This document shows, piece by piece, positions 23,824 through 31,517 of a DNA stretch of 39,089 nt; within the stretch, counting starts at the first letter, position 1; the number at the start of each line of letters is the position of its first letter. The notes under the pieces were generated by a model. The model made no database searches, had not been told where the DNA came from, and saw only the letters and a list, made by a program, of their open reading frames with translations. Origin of the DNA: Thermoleophilia bacterium (GTDB taxonomy: Bacteria > Actinomycetota > Thermoleophilia > Gaiellales > JAICJC01); the NCBI GenBank assembly GCA_025928655.1, contig JAICJC010000020.1, forward strand, positions 1-39,089, read 5' to 3'. The position numbers and the translations under genes are program-made.

Positions 23824-25440
23824 TTACGTGAGCCACGCGTTCATGAAGAGGTAGTTGCCGAGCGCGCCGGCGGCGTGCGGCTTCAGGCCCTGGACGTTCT
23901 TGGACACCGCGTCGACCCAGTCGGCGTTCACCCACTGCAGGTAGCCGCCGGTGTCGTACTGGATCTGCTGCACCTGGTTCCAGTAGTTCTGGGCCTGGGT
24001 CTTGTCGAGGGCGCCGATCGCCTTCGCGAGGGCGTCGCTGAAGGCGGCCGACTTGAAGTGCGTCTCGTTGTACGGCGCGTTGGACGAGAGCGCCTGGAGG
24101 TAGAAGTACTTCAGCGAGAGCATCGGCCACTGCGTCTCGGCGAACGCCATCTTCAGGTAGAGCAGGCTCGGGTTGTAGTACGAGTTGGCCGGCTCCTGCT
24201 TCAGCTTCACCGTCACGCCGGCCGCCTTCGCCTGCTGCGCGAAGAGCGTGGCCGACTCGACGAAGCCCGGGAAGATCTCCGACGTCTGGAACTCGACCGT
24301 CAGGTTCTCCTGCCCGGCCGCCTTCAGCAGGCTCTTGGCCTTGTCGATGTCCTGCACCCGCTGCGGCAGCGACTCGTCGTAGTACGGGAGGCCCTTGCCG
24401 ACGGTGTCGTTGCCGACGGTGCCGAAGCCGGAGATGGCGCTCTCGATCAGCGCCGGCCGGTCGGCGATCAGCCGGAAGGCCTGCCGCACCCGGTTGTCGG
24501 AGAACGGCGCCTTCTGCGTGTCCATGTAGAACATCATGGCCTGGGGCGAGGGGGCCACGAGGACGTTGATGTCGCCCGACGCCTGGTGGGCCTTGGCCTC
24601 CTGGAACGGGAGCTGCGCCAGGCCGTCGATCTGGCCGGCGACGAGGGCGTTCAGGCGCGCCGTCGGGTCGGTGATCGAGGTGATCTTGAGCGAGTCGACG
24701 TACGGCTTGCCGTCGACCCAGTAGTTCGGGTTGCGCTTGAAGACGCTCTGCTGGCCGGGCGTGAACGACTCGAAGGCGAAGGGGCCGGTGCCGATCGGGC
24801 TCTTGTAGTCGGTCTGCCGGGCCGGGACGATCCACGTGTTGTAGTAGGTGAAGTTCGCCGCCAGGTCGCCGTCGGGCGTCTTCAGCGGGATCCGCACCAG
24901 GTGCTTGTTGATCGCCTTCATGTTGGCGACGTCGATGCCCGACACGAACGGGTAGGAGCCGAAGTTCGCCGGCTTCGCCATCTGCTGGATCGAGTAGATG
25001 ACGTCGTCGGCGCCGAAGGACTTGCCGTTGTGGAAGACCACGCCGTCGCGCAGCTTGACCTCGTACACGGTCCCGTCGGAGTTGGGATTCCACTCGAGCG
25101 CCAGCCCGGGCGACGTCGTGAGGTCGGGGTTCACGATCACGAGCGGGTCGTACAGGTTCTGGATCCGGCCCTCGTCGATCGGCGTGACGCCGATGAACGG
25201 GTCGACCGTCTCGGCGGTGCCGCCGCTGACGAAGCCGAGCTTCAGCTGGCCGCCGCGCTTGGGCGCGCCGGCCGACGTCGAGACGGGGGAGCTCGCGCTC
25301 GCGCCCCCTCCGCAGGCCGCGGCCAGGAGCGGCGACATGCCGATGCCGAGCGCGGCGGCGCCCTTCAGGAGGCCTCCGCGGGAGAAGCGGCCGTCGAGGA
25401 GGTCGGGCCCGTTGGGTTGGTCGTCTGAGCGGTCGGTCAC
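23824..25440 (-). CDS. Substrate-binding lipoprotein of an oligopeptide-type ABC importer (SBP_bac_5)
   Basis: 538-aa extracytoplasmic solute-binding protein. The N terminus has RFSRGGLLKGAAALG, a Tat-like region with a single arginine pair split by Ser, followed by a lipobox LAAAC with the modified Cys at 43. The body shows the family pattern GTAETVDPFIG, YEVKLRDGVVFHNGKSFGADDVIYS and GTGPFAFESFTPGQQSVFKRNPNYW, typical of DppA/OppA/NikA-type proteins. GTG start with GGGAGGA about 4 bases ahead. It leads a seven-gene operon with two permeases, the double ATPase, a hydantoinase, an SDR and an MDR. The ligand could be a peptide or another amide-containing compound. Confidence 0.95.
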   Translation of the reverse strand: MTDRSDDQPNGPDLLDGRFSRGGLLKGAAALGIGMSPLLAAACGGGASASSPVSTSAGAPKRGGQLKLGFVSGGTAETVDPFIGVTPIDEGRIQNLYDPLVIVNPDLTTSPGLALEWNPNSDGTVYEVKLRDGVVFHNGKSFGADDVIYSIQQMAKPANFGSYPFVSGIDVANMKAINKHLVRIPLKTPDGDLAANFTYYNTWIVPARQTDYKSPIGTGPFAFESFTPGQQSVFKRNPNYWVDGKPYVDSLKITSITDPTARLNALVAGQIDGLAQLPFQEAKAHQASGDINVLVAPSPQAMMFYMDTQKAPFSDNRVRQAFRLIADRPALIESAISGFGTVGNDTVGKGLPYYDESLPQRVQDIDKAKSLLKAAGQENLTVEFQTSEIFPGFVESATLFAQQAKAAGVTVKLKQEPANSYYNPSLLYLKMAFAETQWPMLSLKYFYLQALSSNAPYNETHFKSAAFSDALAKAIGALDKTQAQNYWNQVQQIQYDTGGYLQWVNADWVDAVSKNVQGLKPHAAGALGNYLFMNAWLT

Positions 25441-25502
25441 CGTGTCCTCCCGGTCGGGTAGCGTGGAGTCAGTGGACGAGGGGACGGTCGTCGCCGTGGG
25501 CG

Positions 25503-25518
25503 CATACGGGCGAGTATG
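25503..25518. promoter_or_regulatory. Small inverted repeat CATACGGGCGAGTATG in the divergent gap
   Basis: Arms CATAC/GTATG with a 6-base centre, lying 63 bases upstream of the binding-protein start. The arms are like those of the operator at 25619 but in opposite order, so I do not count it as the same site. The remaining sequence of the 25441-25662 gap shows no coding and no clear -35/-10 pair. Confidence 0.3.
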
Positions 25519-25618
25519 GCGGATGACCCGCTGCGAGTGAAGACTGCGATCGGCCTGCTGCGACCGGCGTCACATCGAATCCCCTTCTCGGCGGGCGGAC
25601 ATCGCACCCGCCCGATCT

Positions 25619-25634
25619 GGTATGCGATCATACC
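25619..25634. promoter_or_regulatory. Operator site A: GGTATGCGATCATACC
   Basis: Perfect 6-bp arms GGTATG/CATACC around CGAT, 20-30 bases upstream of the SMP-30 start. It matches site B (31478-31493) at 14 of 16 bases and site C (35439-35454, opposite strand) at 12 of 16. On the minus strand it contains TATGAT, a good -10 for transcription toward the binding-protein operon. The type and length fit FadR-subfamily GntR regulators; a GntR gene lies at 32015. Confidence 0.7.
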
Positions 25635-25662
25635 GGACTCCCCCGACGAAAGGATGTTCGCC

Positions 25663-26529
25663 GTGGACGCAACGCTTCTGGCCTCCGGCCTCGGGTTTCC
25701 CGAAGGTCCCGTCGTCATGCCCGATGGCGCAATCGTGTTCTGCGACGGGAACACCGGCGAGCTGCGCAGCTGGAAGGACGGCGCGCTCGGCACGTATGCC
25801 GTCACCGGCGGTTCACCGTGGGGCGCCCTGCTCGGCACCGACGGGGCGATCTACGTTACCCAGGGCGGCAACGTCCCGGGCAGCGGCGATGAGAGCGCCG
25901 TCTGCGGCATCCAGCGCGTGAACGCCGACGGGTCGGTCGAGCTGCTCGTGTCGAACATCGGCGACCACGACCTGGCCGGGCCCAACGACCTCGCGTTCGG
26001 GACCGACGGGCGGCTGTGGTTCACCGACTCGGGCACCGAGCAGGACGACCGCTTCGCGCCCGAGGATCGCGCTCCCGGGCGGCTCTTCGTCCTCGGCCCC
26101 GGCGGCGAGGGCGAGTTCCTGATGGAGCGGCCGAACACCTACCCGAACGGCATCGCGTTCGACGCCGACAAGCGGCTCTACTGGACGGAGTCAGCCGCGC
26201 ACCGGGTATGCCGGCTCGACGACGGCGAGGCGACGACCTGGTGCCAGCTCTCCGACGGCCACGTGCCCGACGGCATGGCGTTCGCCGCCGACGGCCGCGC
26301 GTTCGTCTGCACCACCATCTCGGGCGGCGTGACCGTGATCTCGCCCAACGGCGAGGTGCTCGAGGAGATCAGCCTCGACCAGCACGCGACGAACTGCATC
26401 TTCGACGGCTCGGCGCTCTACGTGACGGCGACGGCGACCGCGGAGATCCACGCCGACGAGCGCACCGGCACGTTCTGGCGGGTCGAGACGGACGCCACCG
26501 GACTGCCGCTCATCCCCGGCCGGCTCTAG
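25663..26529 (+). CDS. SMP-30/gluconolactonase/LRE-family protein
   Basis: 288-aa six-bladed beta-propeller lactonase. The metal-binding Glu lies in GFPEGPVV, the Asn in GPNDLAFG, and later blades show TYPNGIAFDADKRLYWTESA and VPDGMAFAADG with the catalytic Asp. Such proteins open sugar lactones (gluconolactone and relatives), so a sugar-acid pathway is likely nearby. GTG 25663 is preferred because GAAAGGA ends 8 bases before it; ATG 25654 is possible but has its Shine-Dalgarno too close. The ORF track start at 25516 would include the operator. Its TAG overlaps the convergent Gfo/Idh stop in the sequence CTAG. Confidence 0.88.
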   Translation: MDATLLASGLGFPEGPVVMPDGAIVFCDGNTGELRSWKDGALGTYAVTGGSPWGALLGTDGAIYVTQGGNVPGSGDESAVCGIQRVNADGSVELLVSNIGDHDLAGPNDLAFGTDGRLWFTDSGTEQDDRFAPEDRAPGRLFVLGPGGEGEFLMERPNTYPNGIAFDADKRLYWTESAAHRVCRLDDGEATTWCQLSDGHVPDGMAFAADGRAFVCTTISGGVTVISPNGEVLEEISLDQHATNCIFDGSALYVTATATAEIHADERTGTFWRVETDATGLPLIPGRL

Positions 26530-27560
26530 CCCGGGGACAGTCCCCGCCCGGGGGCTGTCCCCACTTCCACCTCGCCGCCCGTCGCGATCGCCGACTCGCA
26601 GGCGAGCGCGACCGCGAGCGTGCCGAGCGCGTCGCGCGGCGTGCATACGACGGCGGCCGCGTCGCCGCGCCCGGCCGCGGCGAAGAAGCGCTCGTGGGTG
26701 TGCAGGCGGGCGTCGAGAGTGTCGGCGGCCACGATCGTCCGGCCCTTCGCCCGCCCTCTCAGCGTGGGTGCCTTGCCCAGGTCGAGCGCGAGCGTCGCCT
26801 CCGAGGCGAGCACATCGAGGGTGTAGACGCTCGGCGAGCCCTCGGCCGACCAGCCGACGTGGATCGCCCCGATGCCGCCGTCGCGGAAGCGCAGCGTCGC
26901 CGAGACGGCGTCGTGGCGGCCGGCGGGGTCGCGGCCGGCCAGGGCGAGCCGGCCGGCGCCGGCGGTCGCCTGCACCGCCGCGACCTCCCCGGCCAGCGCC
27001 CGCTGGACGTCGATGTCGTGGCTGCCGAGCTCGAACAGGATGCCGCCGCTCTGGCGCGGGTCGGAGAACCACGATCCGGCCGCGGCGGCGCTCAGATCCC
27101 CGCGCGCGGGCTCGGTGCCGCCGAAGCTGCGGCTGACGAGCAGGCCCGGGGCCGACCCGGCCAGCGCCTCGCGGGCGGCCGCCACCACGTCGAGGCTGCG
27201 CCACTGGTAGCCGATCGCGCACACGCATCCCGACGCCTCCCAGGCGGCCACGATCTCACGGCCATCGTGGAGCGAGCGGGCGAGCGGCTTCTCCAGGTAG
27301 ACCGGGATGCCGCGCTCGAGGGCGGCGCACGCGGGCGCCGCGTGGGTCGCCGGCGGGGAGCAGACGAAGAGCGCATCCATGCGAACGGTCTCGAGCATCG
27401 GACGCCAGTCGGCGTGCACCTCGGCGCCAATCGGCGCGGCCAGCGCCCGGGCCCGCTCGGGCAGCGGGTCGCAGGCGGCGACAACCTCGTGGCCGAGCGC
27501 GCCCAGGTGCTCGAGGTGGGTGCGGGCGATCGCGCCCGCACCGACGATCGCGACCCTCAC
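26526..27560 (-). CDS. Gfo/Idh/MocA-family oxidoreductase (copy 2), C terminus run into repeats
   Basis: 344-aa NAD(P)-dependent oxidoreductase acting on sugars or inositols. Rossmann motif VAIVGAGAIARTHLEHLG, the family EKPLARS (catalytic-Lys loop), the GILFELGSHDIDVQRAL helix with the His, and VCTPRDALGTLAVALACESA near the end. The related gene at 27949 ends 14 residues after the matching ACERA sequence. Here, after the aligned end (GGEVEV), the reading frame continues for 11 residues through two GGGGACAGTCCCC palindromes, giving GTAPGRGLSPG before the stop, so the C terminus is probably a recent replacement. Last of the six-gene operon. Confidence 0.9.
   Translation of the reverse strand: MRVAIVGAGAIARTHLEHLGALGHEVVAACDPLPERARALAAPIGAEVHADWRPMLETVRMDALFVCSPPATHAAPACAALERGIPVYLEKPLARSLHDGREIVAAWEASGCVCAIGYQWRSLDVVAAAREALAGSAPGLLVSRSFGGTEPARGDLSAAAAGSWFSDPRQSGGILFELGSHDIDVQRALAGEVAAVQATAGAGRLALAGRDPAGRHDAVSATLRFRDGGIGAIHVGWSAEGSPSVYTLDVLASEATLALDLGKAPTLRGRAKGRTIVAADTLDARLHTHERFFAAAGRGDAAAVVCTPRDALGTLAVALACESAIATGGEVEVGTAPGRGLSPG
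26533..26562. repeat. Two palindromes GGGGACAGTCCCC and GGGGGCTGTCCCC
   Basis: First copy at 26533-26545 is perfect; the second at 26550-26562 has one change (A to G). They lie 3 bases after the SMP-30 stop and are translated on the minus strand as part of the Gfo/Idh C terminus. Confidence 0.85.
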
Positions 27561-27952
27561 CGCTCCGGCCGGCGCAGGAACTGATACTGCACCCCGCCGC
27601 TCGTGGCCGCGTCCGTCCAGATCATCATCGCGTCGCCGGACGGGAAGGGCGGCCAGGTGATGTCGACGCCGCGCCCGGTCAGGGTCCGGTGCACCGCCTC
27701 GAGGTCGTCCACCTCGATCGCGATGTGCTCGATGACGGCGTCGGCACCGTCCGGCAGCCGGCGGGCGCGGGCCTCGTCGTCGTGCACCTCGATCAGCTCG
27801 ATGCTGGCATCGCCGCAGGGGAAGTAGTGACCCGTGCTCTCGTCGTTGCGGTTCGCGCGCGCGAGCTCCAGGCCGAGGGCGCCGAGCAGCTCGGCCTGGT
27901 CGCCCAGCCCGCGCACGACGATGCCGACGTGATCGATGCGCCGCAGCTTCAT
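27557..27952 (-). CDS. VOC-superfamily protein (glyoxalase/methylmalonyl-CoA epimerase-like)
   Basis: 131-aa vicinal-oxygen-chelate protein of two beta-alpha-beta-beta-beta modules. The N-terminal metal His is in IDHVGIVV, the middle block is HYFPCGDASIELIEVHDD, the second His is in IEHIAIEVDDLEAVH, and the fourth position reads GVQYQFL, with Gln where epimerases and glyoxalases usually have Glu. Metal binding may therefore be weaker or altered. The length and IELIEVH pattern suggest methylmalonyl-CoA-epimerase-like or dioxygenase-like chemistry; I cannot choose. ATGA overlap with one Gfo/Idh gene and GTGA overlap with the other. Confidence 0.83.
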   Translation of the reverse strand: MKLRRIDHVGIVVRGLGDQAELLGALGLELARANRNDESTGHYFPCGDASIELIEVHDDEARARRLPDGADAVIEHIAIEVDDLEAVHRTLTGRGVDITWPPFPSGDAMMIWTDAATSGGVQYQFLRRPER

Positions 27953-28935
27953 GGGACCGAGACGACCGTCCCGCTCTCGAGCGCCCGCTCGCAGGCGAGC
28001 GCCACCCGCAGCGTCCCCAGGGCATCCCTCGGCGTGCAGGGGACGGCGCCGGGGTCGCCGCCGCGCACCGCCTCCAGGAACCGGGCGATCGACCGGTGCA
28101 TCGGCTCGCCGTACTCGGCGGCGAGGTCGCGGCCGCCCGCGCGACCGGTGATGCGGAACCGCTCGGGGCCGAGCTCGAGCGCGATCGTCGCGTCGGCGGC
28201 GAGGATGTCGACCGCGTAGAGCTCGGGCTGCCCGTCGCGCGACCACGCGGTGTGCACGCACCCGAGCGCGCCGCTCGCGAAGTGGAACACCAGGGTGATG
28301 GCGTCCTCGATGTTGCCGCGCGGCCCGTCGGCCTGGGCCAGCCGCACCGATGCGGCGGTCGCCTGCACGGCGGCGATGTCGCCCGCGATCGCCCGCTGGA
28401 GGTCGATGTGGTGGCTGCCGCGCTCAAGCAGCTGGCCGCCGCCCTGGGCCCGGTCCATGAACCACGGCCGCCCGCTCACCGGGCCGAAGTTGCGGCCGAC
28501 GAGCATGCCGGCCCGCTGGCCCTCGAGCGCCCGGCGGACGTCGGCGAGCAGCTCGGTCGCGTGCCACTGGTAGCCGACCGCGCAGACCGTCCCGGGGGCC
28601 GCGGCCGCCGCCGCGACGATCGCCTCCGCGTCGCCGACCGTGCGGGCGATCGGCTTCTCGAGGTAGACGTGGATGCCGCCTTCGAGCGCCGCCAGGGTCG
28701 GGGCGCGATGGTGCAGGGGCGGGGTGCACACCCAGACGACGTCGAGCTCCTCGCGCTCGTACATCTCCTCCCAGCTCGTGTACGCGCGGCCTCCGCGCGG
28801 GCCGGCCAGCGCCTGGGCGCGGTCGAGCTCGATGTCACAGACGGCGACCAGGTCGACGCCGTCGGCGGCGTCGATGGCCGGTGCGTGGACGCGGGTGATC
28901 CAGCCGCCCCCGATCATCCCGGCCCGCAGGGACAT
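27949..28935 (-). CDS. Gfo/Idh/MocA-family oxidoreductase (copy 1)
   Basis: 328 aa. Rossmann motif AGMIGGGWITRVHAPAID, the VYLEKPIARTV loop with the active-site Lys, the AVGYQWHATELL region, GQLLERGSHHIDLQRAI and the terminal ACERALESGTVVSVP. Related to the gene at 26526-27560 over the whole length (both have CTPRDALGTL followed by VALACE). Two such dehydrogenases in one operon often catalyse paired steps of inositol or sugar-ring oxidation. It starts at ATG 28935, overlapping the MDR stop by one base (TGATG). Confidence 0.92.
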   Translation of the reverse strand: MSLRAGMIGGGWITRVHAPAIDAADGVDLVAVCDIELDRAQALAGPRGGRAYTSWEEMYEREELDVVWVCTPPLHHRAPTLAALEGGIHVYLEKPIARTVGDAEAIVAAAAAAPGTVCAVGYQWHATELLADVRRALEGQRAGMLVGRNFGPVSGRPWFMDRAQGGGQLLERGSHHIDLQRAIAGDIAAVQATAASVRLAQADGPRGNIEDAITLVFHFASGALGCVHTAWSRDGQPELYAVDILAADATIALELGPERFRITGRAGGRDLAAEYGEPMHRSIARFLEAVRGGDPGAVPCTPRDALGTLRVALACERALESGTVVSVP

Positions 28936-29912
28936 CAGCCGCCCCGGTCGGCGAGGTCGAGCAGCACCTTCCCGAACTTGCCCGGAGCGCGGACGTAGTC
29001 GAGGGCGGCGACCGCCTCGTCCAGCGGGAAGGCCCGGTCGACGATCGGCCGCACCTTGCCGGCGGCCATCGCCGGCACGATCCGGCGCCCAAACTCCTGC
29101 ACCAGACGCGCCTTCTCCTCCAGCGGCCGCGTGCGCAGGGTCGTCCCCATCAGGCGGCCGCGGCGGCTCATCAGGTCGCGCAGGACGATCGTCGCCTCGT
29201 CGCCCGGCTTGGCGCCGACGACGATGATGCGCCCGCCGCGGGCGAGCGACGCGACGTTCCCGGCCATGTGCGGCGCGCCCACGAGCTCGAGCACGACATC
29301 GGCGCCGCCCTCCTCCTGGACGTGCGCGAACGCCTCGTCGGCCTGAAGGGCGGTCGCCCCCAGCTCGGCGACGCGGGGCCGCAGCTCCTCCGAGCGCACG
29401 TTGGCCACCACCCGCGCGCCCAGGTGGACGGCGATCTGCACCGCCGCCGTCCCGACGCCGCCGCTGGCGCCGTTCACGAGCAGGGTGTCGCCCGAGCCGA
29501 GCCCGGCCTGGAGGCAGATGGCGTCGAACGCGGTCAGGAACGCCTCCGGGGCGGCCGCGGCCGCCTGGTCGTCGAGCGCGTCCGGCACGGCGAAGAGCTC
29601 GCGCTCGTGCGCGATCACGCGCCCCGCGAGGCCACCGCCGCTGACGAGGCCGAAGGCGCGGTCGCCCTCGGCGAAGGCGGTCACGCCCTCGCCGCACGCG
29701 ACCACGCGGCCGCCCACCTCGAGCCCGGGGACATCCTTCGGCGTGCCGGCCGGCACCGGGTGCTTGCCCTCGCGTTGGAGCACGTCGGCGGGGTTCACGC
29801 CCGCGTAGGCGGGCTCGATCGCGACCTCGAACCGGCCCGGCACCGGGTCGGGCCGCTCCTCGATCGCGACCACCTCGGGCCCGCCGACCCCGTGATAGAC
29901 GACGCACCTCAC
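28935..29912 (-). CDS. MDR-family quinone oxidoreductase-like protein
   Basis: 325-aa NADPH:quinone-oxidoreductase-type protein without zinc motifs. It has VNPADVLQREGKHP, the PGLEVGGRVVACGEGV strand-turn, the LLVNGASGGVGTAAVQIAVHLGA cofactor motif, and the C-terminal LDYVRAPGKFGKVLL block. It resembles the MDR protein at 17016 only at family level. Start GTG 29912 gives a GTGA overlap with the deacetylase gene. The substrate is probably an enone or quinone made in the pathway. Confidence 0.9.
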   Translation of the reverse strand: MRCVVYHGVGGPEVVAIEERPDPVPGRFEVAIEPAYAGVNPADVLQREGKHPVPAGTPKDVPGLEVGGRVVACGEGVTAFAEGDRAFGLVSGGGLAGRVIAHERELFAVPDALDDQAAAAAPEAFLTAFDAICLQAGLGSGDTLLVNGASGGVGTAAVQIAVHLGARVVANVRSEELRPRVAELGATALQADEAFAHVQEEGGADVVLELVGAPHMAGNVASLARGGRIIVVGAKPGDEATIVLRDLMSRRGRLMGTTLRTRPLEEKARLVQEFGRRIVPAMAAGKVRPIVDRAFPLDEAVAALDYVRAPGKFGKVLLDLADRGG

Positions 29913-30823
29913 GCCGGCGGATAGTGGTCGAGCCACCACCGGGCGATGTCCGCCCGGCGCATGAACTTCACGCCCGGGATGCCCTGGGCGTGCTCGATGA
30001 ACCGGCGCACGACGGCGGCGCGGCCGGCCTGGCCGCTCCAGCGGGCGTGCACCGCGAAGGTCATCAGCGACGGCCGCTCCTGCCCTTCGCGGGCCAGCTC
30101 GTCGATGCCCCAGACGGCGGTGTCCAGGAAGTCGCGCGGGCTGGAGAAGCCGGGGCTCATCAGGTACCGGGAGTCGTTGTAGGTCTTCGAGTAGGGCACC
30201 ACCAGGAACGGCTTGCCGCCGATCGGCTCGTAGTAGGGCACGTCGTCGGAGTAGCCCTCGGAGTGGTACAGGAAGCCACCCTGCTCGAGCAGGAGCTCGC
30301 GCGTGTTCTCGCTCGGCCAGGAGCGGGAGTTCCACCCCTCGGGCGGCCGGCCGAGCACGCGCTCGTAGGTCTCGACGGCGCGGCCGATCGTCTCGCGCTC
30401 CTCGTCCCGGCTCATCGTCCAGGGCTCGTTCCAGCGCCAGCCATGACCGAGCAGGTCGTGGTCGTGCGCGCGCATCCACTCGGCCACCGCCGGGTTCAGC
30501 TCGAGGGCGACGGCCGCGGCCGACACCGTCACCGGGACGTTCGCCGCGTCGAAGATGCGCGCCAGCCGCCACACGCCGGCCCGGCTGCCGTACTCGTAGT
30601 GCGACTCGGTGCCGGGGTCGCGGTGGGGCGGCTGGACGCCGGGGTCGGCGTACTCGCCCCAGCCGTCGTTGCGGTCGTCGCCCCAGAGCACGGAGTACTC
30701 GGACCCCTCCTCGTACACGAGCACGAGGTTGACGACGACGCGGGCGCCGTCGGGCCACTCGAACCGCGGCGGGCTCGGGCCGTACCCGACCAGGTCGCGC
30801 CCCCGTACCGGCTCCGGGATCAC
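29909..30823 (-). CDS. Polysaccharide deacetylase-family protein, PuuE/allantoinase-like
   Basis: 304 aa of the NodB-fold family that includes the PuuE-type allantoinase and peptidoglycan deacetylases. Recognisable blocks are LVGYGPSPPRFEWPDGARVVVNLVL, SHYEYGSRAGVWRLARIFD, LGHGWRWNEPW (the His-rich metal motif) and LMTFAVHARWSGQAGR near the C terminus. This arrangement, beginning with a DLVGYG-type motif and containing YGSRAG, is that of PuuE-like proteins rather than chitin deacetylases. The role would be hydrolysis of a cyclic or acyl amide. GTG start, with GTGA overlap to the GST-like gene ahead. Confidence 0.85.
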   Translation of the reverse strand: MIPEPVRGRDLVGYGPSPPRFEWPDGARVVVNLVLVYEEGSEYSVLWGDDRNDGWGEYADPGVQPPHRDPGTESHYEYGSRAGVWRLARIFDAANVPVTVSAAAVALELNPAVAEWMRAHDHDLLGHGWRWNEPWTMSRDEERETIGRAVETYERVLGRPPEGWNSRSWPSENTRELLLEQGGFLYHSEGYSDDVPYYEPIGGKPFLVVPYSKTYNDSRYLMSPGFSSPRDFLDTAVWGIDELAREGQERPSLMTFAVHARWSGQAGRAAVVRRFIEHAQGIPGVKFMRRADIARWWLDHYPPA

Positions 30824-31449
30824 GCCGGCCCCATCTCGGAGAAGGCCGGCCGCGCCGTCACGGTGTCGCGCAGGAGCGCCACCTTCGGCCACGGCTCGAA
30901 GGAGAGCGGCATCTTGTACCACCGCCACAGCACCGGCGCGAAGGCGATGTCGGCCAGCGTGAAGGTGCCGACGACGGTGCCGTTGTCGGCCACGAACGAC
31001 TCCATGATGTCCCACTTCGGCCGGGTGGTATCGATCGCGGCGGCCAGCTCGTCCTGGTCGGCGTCCTCGGGCCGGCTCCCGCCGTCGTCGATCGGCGTGG
31101 CCATGAGCGCGATCCGCTCGGCGGGGAAGAACGCGCCCCGAAACTGCGTGCTCCACGCGTCGAGGCCCCAGTCGACGGCAGCGCGCGCCTCCGGCTCGGT
31201 CGGGTACAGGTCGGTGCGGCCCTCGCGGCCGGCGAGGTAGCGCAGGATCGCGTTCGACTCGCCCAGCTCCAGGTCGCCGTCCTCGAAGAACGGGACGGTG
31301 CCGAACGGGTAGCGCTCCCGGTACCAGCCGGGGCGGGGATGCGCGAGCGGGACGTGCCGGCGCTCGTAGTCGAGGCCGAGCTCGGCCAGCAGGAACCGGA
31401 CCTTCATGGCGTTCGACGAGGCCGGATTGTCGTAGAGCACGATCCCCAT
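30820..31449 (-). CDS. Glutathione S-transferase-like protein
   Basis: 209 aa. The N-terminal thioredoxin-like half has LYDNPASSNAMKVRFLLAELGL (Ser is the usual catalytic position), GTVPFFEDGDLELGESNAILRYLA with the cis-Pro and the GSH-binding ES pair, and the all-helical C-terminal half ends with ADIAFAPVLWRWYKMP. Actinobacteria use mycothiol rather than glutathione, so the co-substrate may not be GSH. First gene of the six-gene operon, with operator site B about 30 bases upstream of ATG 31449. Confidence 0.88.
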   Translation of the reverse strand: MGIVLYDNPASSNAMKVRFLLAELGLDYERRHVPLAHPRPGWYRERYPFGTVPFFEDGDLELGESNAILRYLAGREGRTDLYPTEPEARAAVDWGLDAWSTQFRGAFFPAERIALMATPIDDGGSRPEDADQDELAAAIDTTRPKWDIMESFVADNGTVVGTFTLADIAFAPVLWRWYKMPLSFEPWPKVALLRDTVTARPAFSEMGPA

Positions 31450-31477
31450 CAGCCCTCCCGGGGCGGGTCACCCAACC

Positions 31478-31493
31478 GGTATGCCATCCTACC
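31478..31493. promoter_or_regulatory. Operator site B: GGTATGCCATCCTACC
   Basis: Lies 29 bases upstream of the GST-like gene. Differs from site A at 2 of 16 bases. On the minus strand it includes TAGGAT, which fits the -10 consensus TANNNT and would be covered by a bound repressor. Confidence 0.7.
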
Positions 31494-31517
31494 TGGTCGC
31501 GGCGGCCGGGCACGCGG

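Noticed and set aside
25503-25518. Fourth operator of the GTAT-ATAC type
   Set aside because: Arms are in reverse order (CATAC-GTATG), so it does not match the consensus; recorded only as a small inverted repeat.
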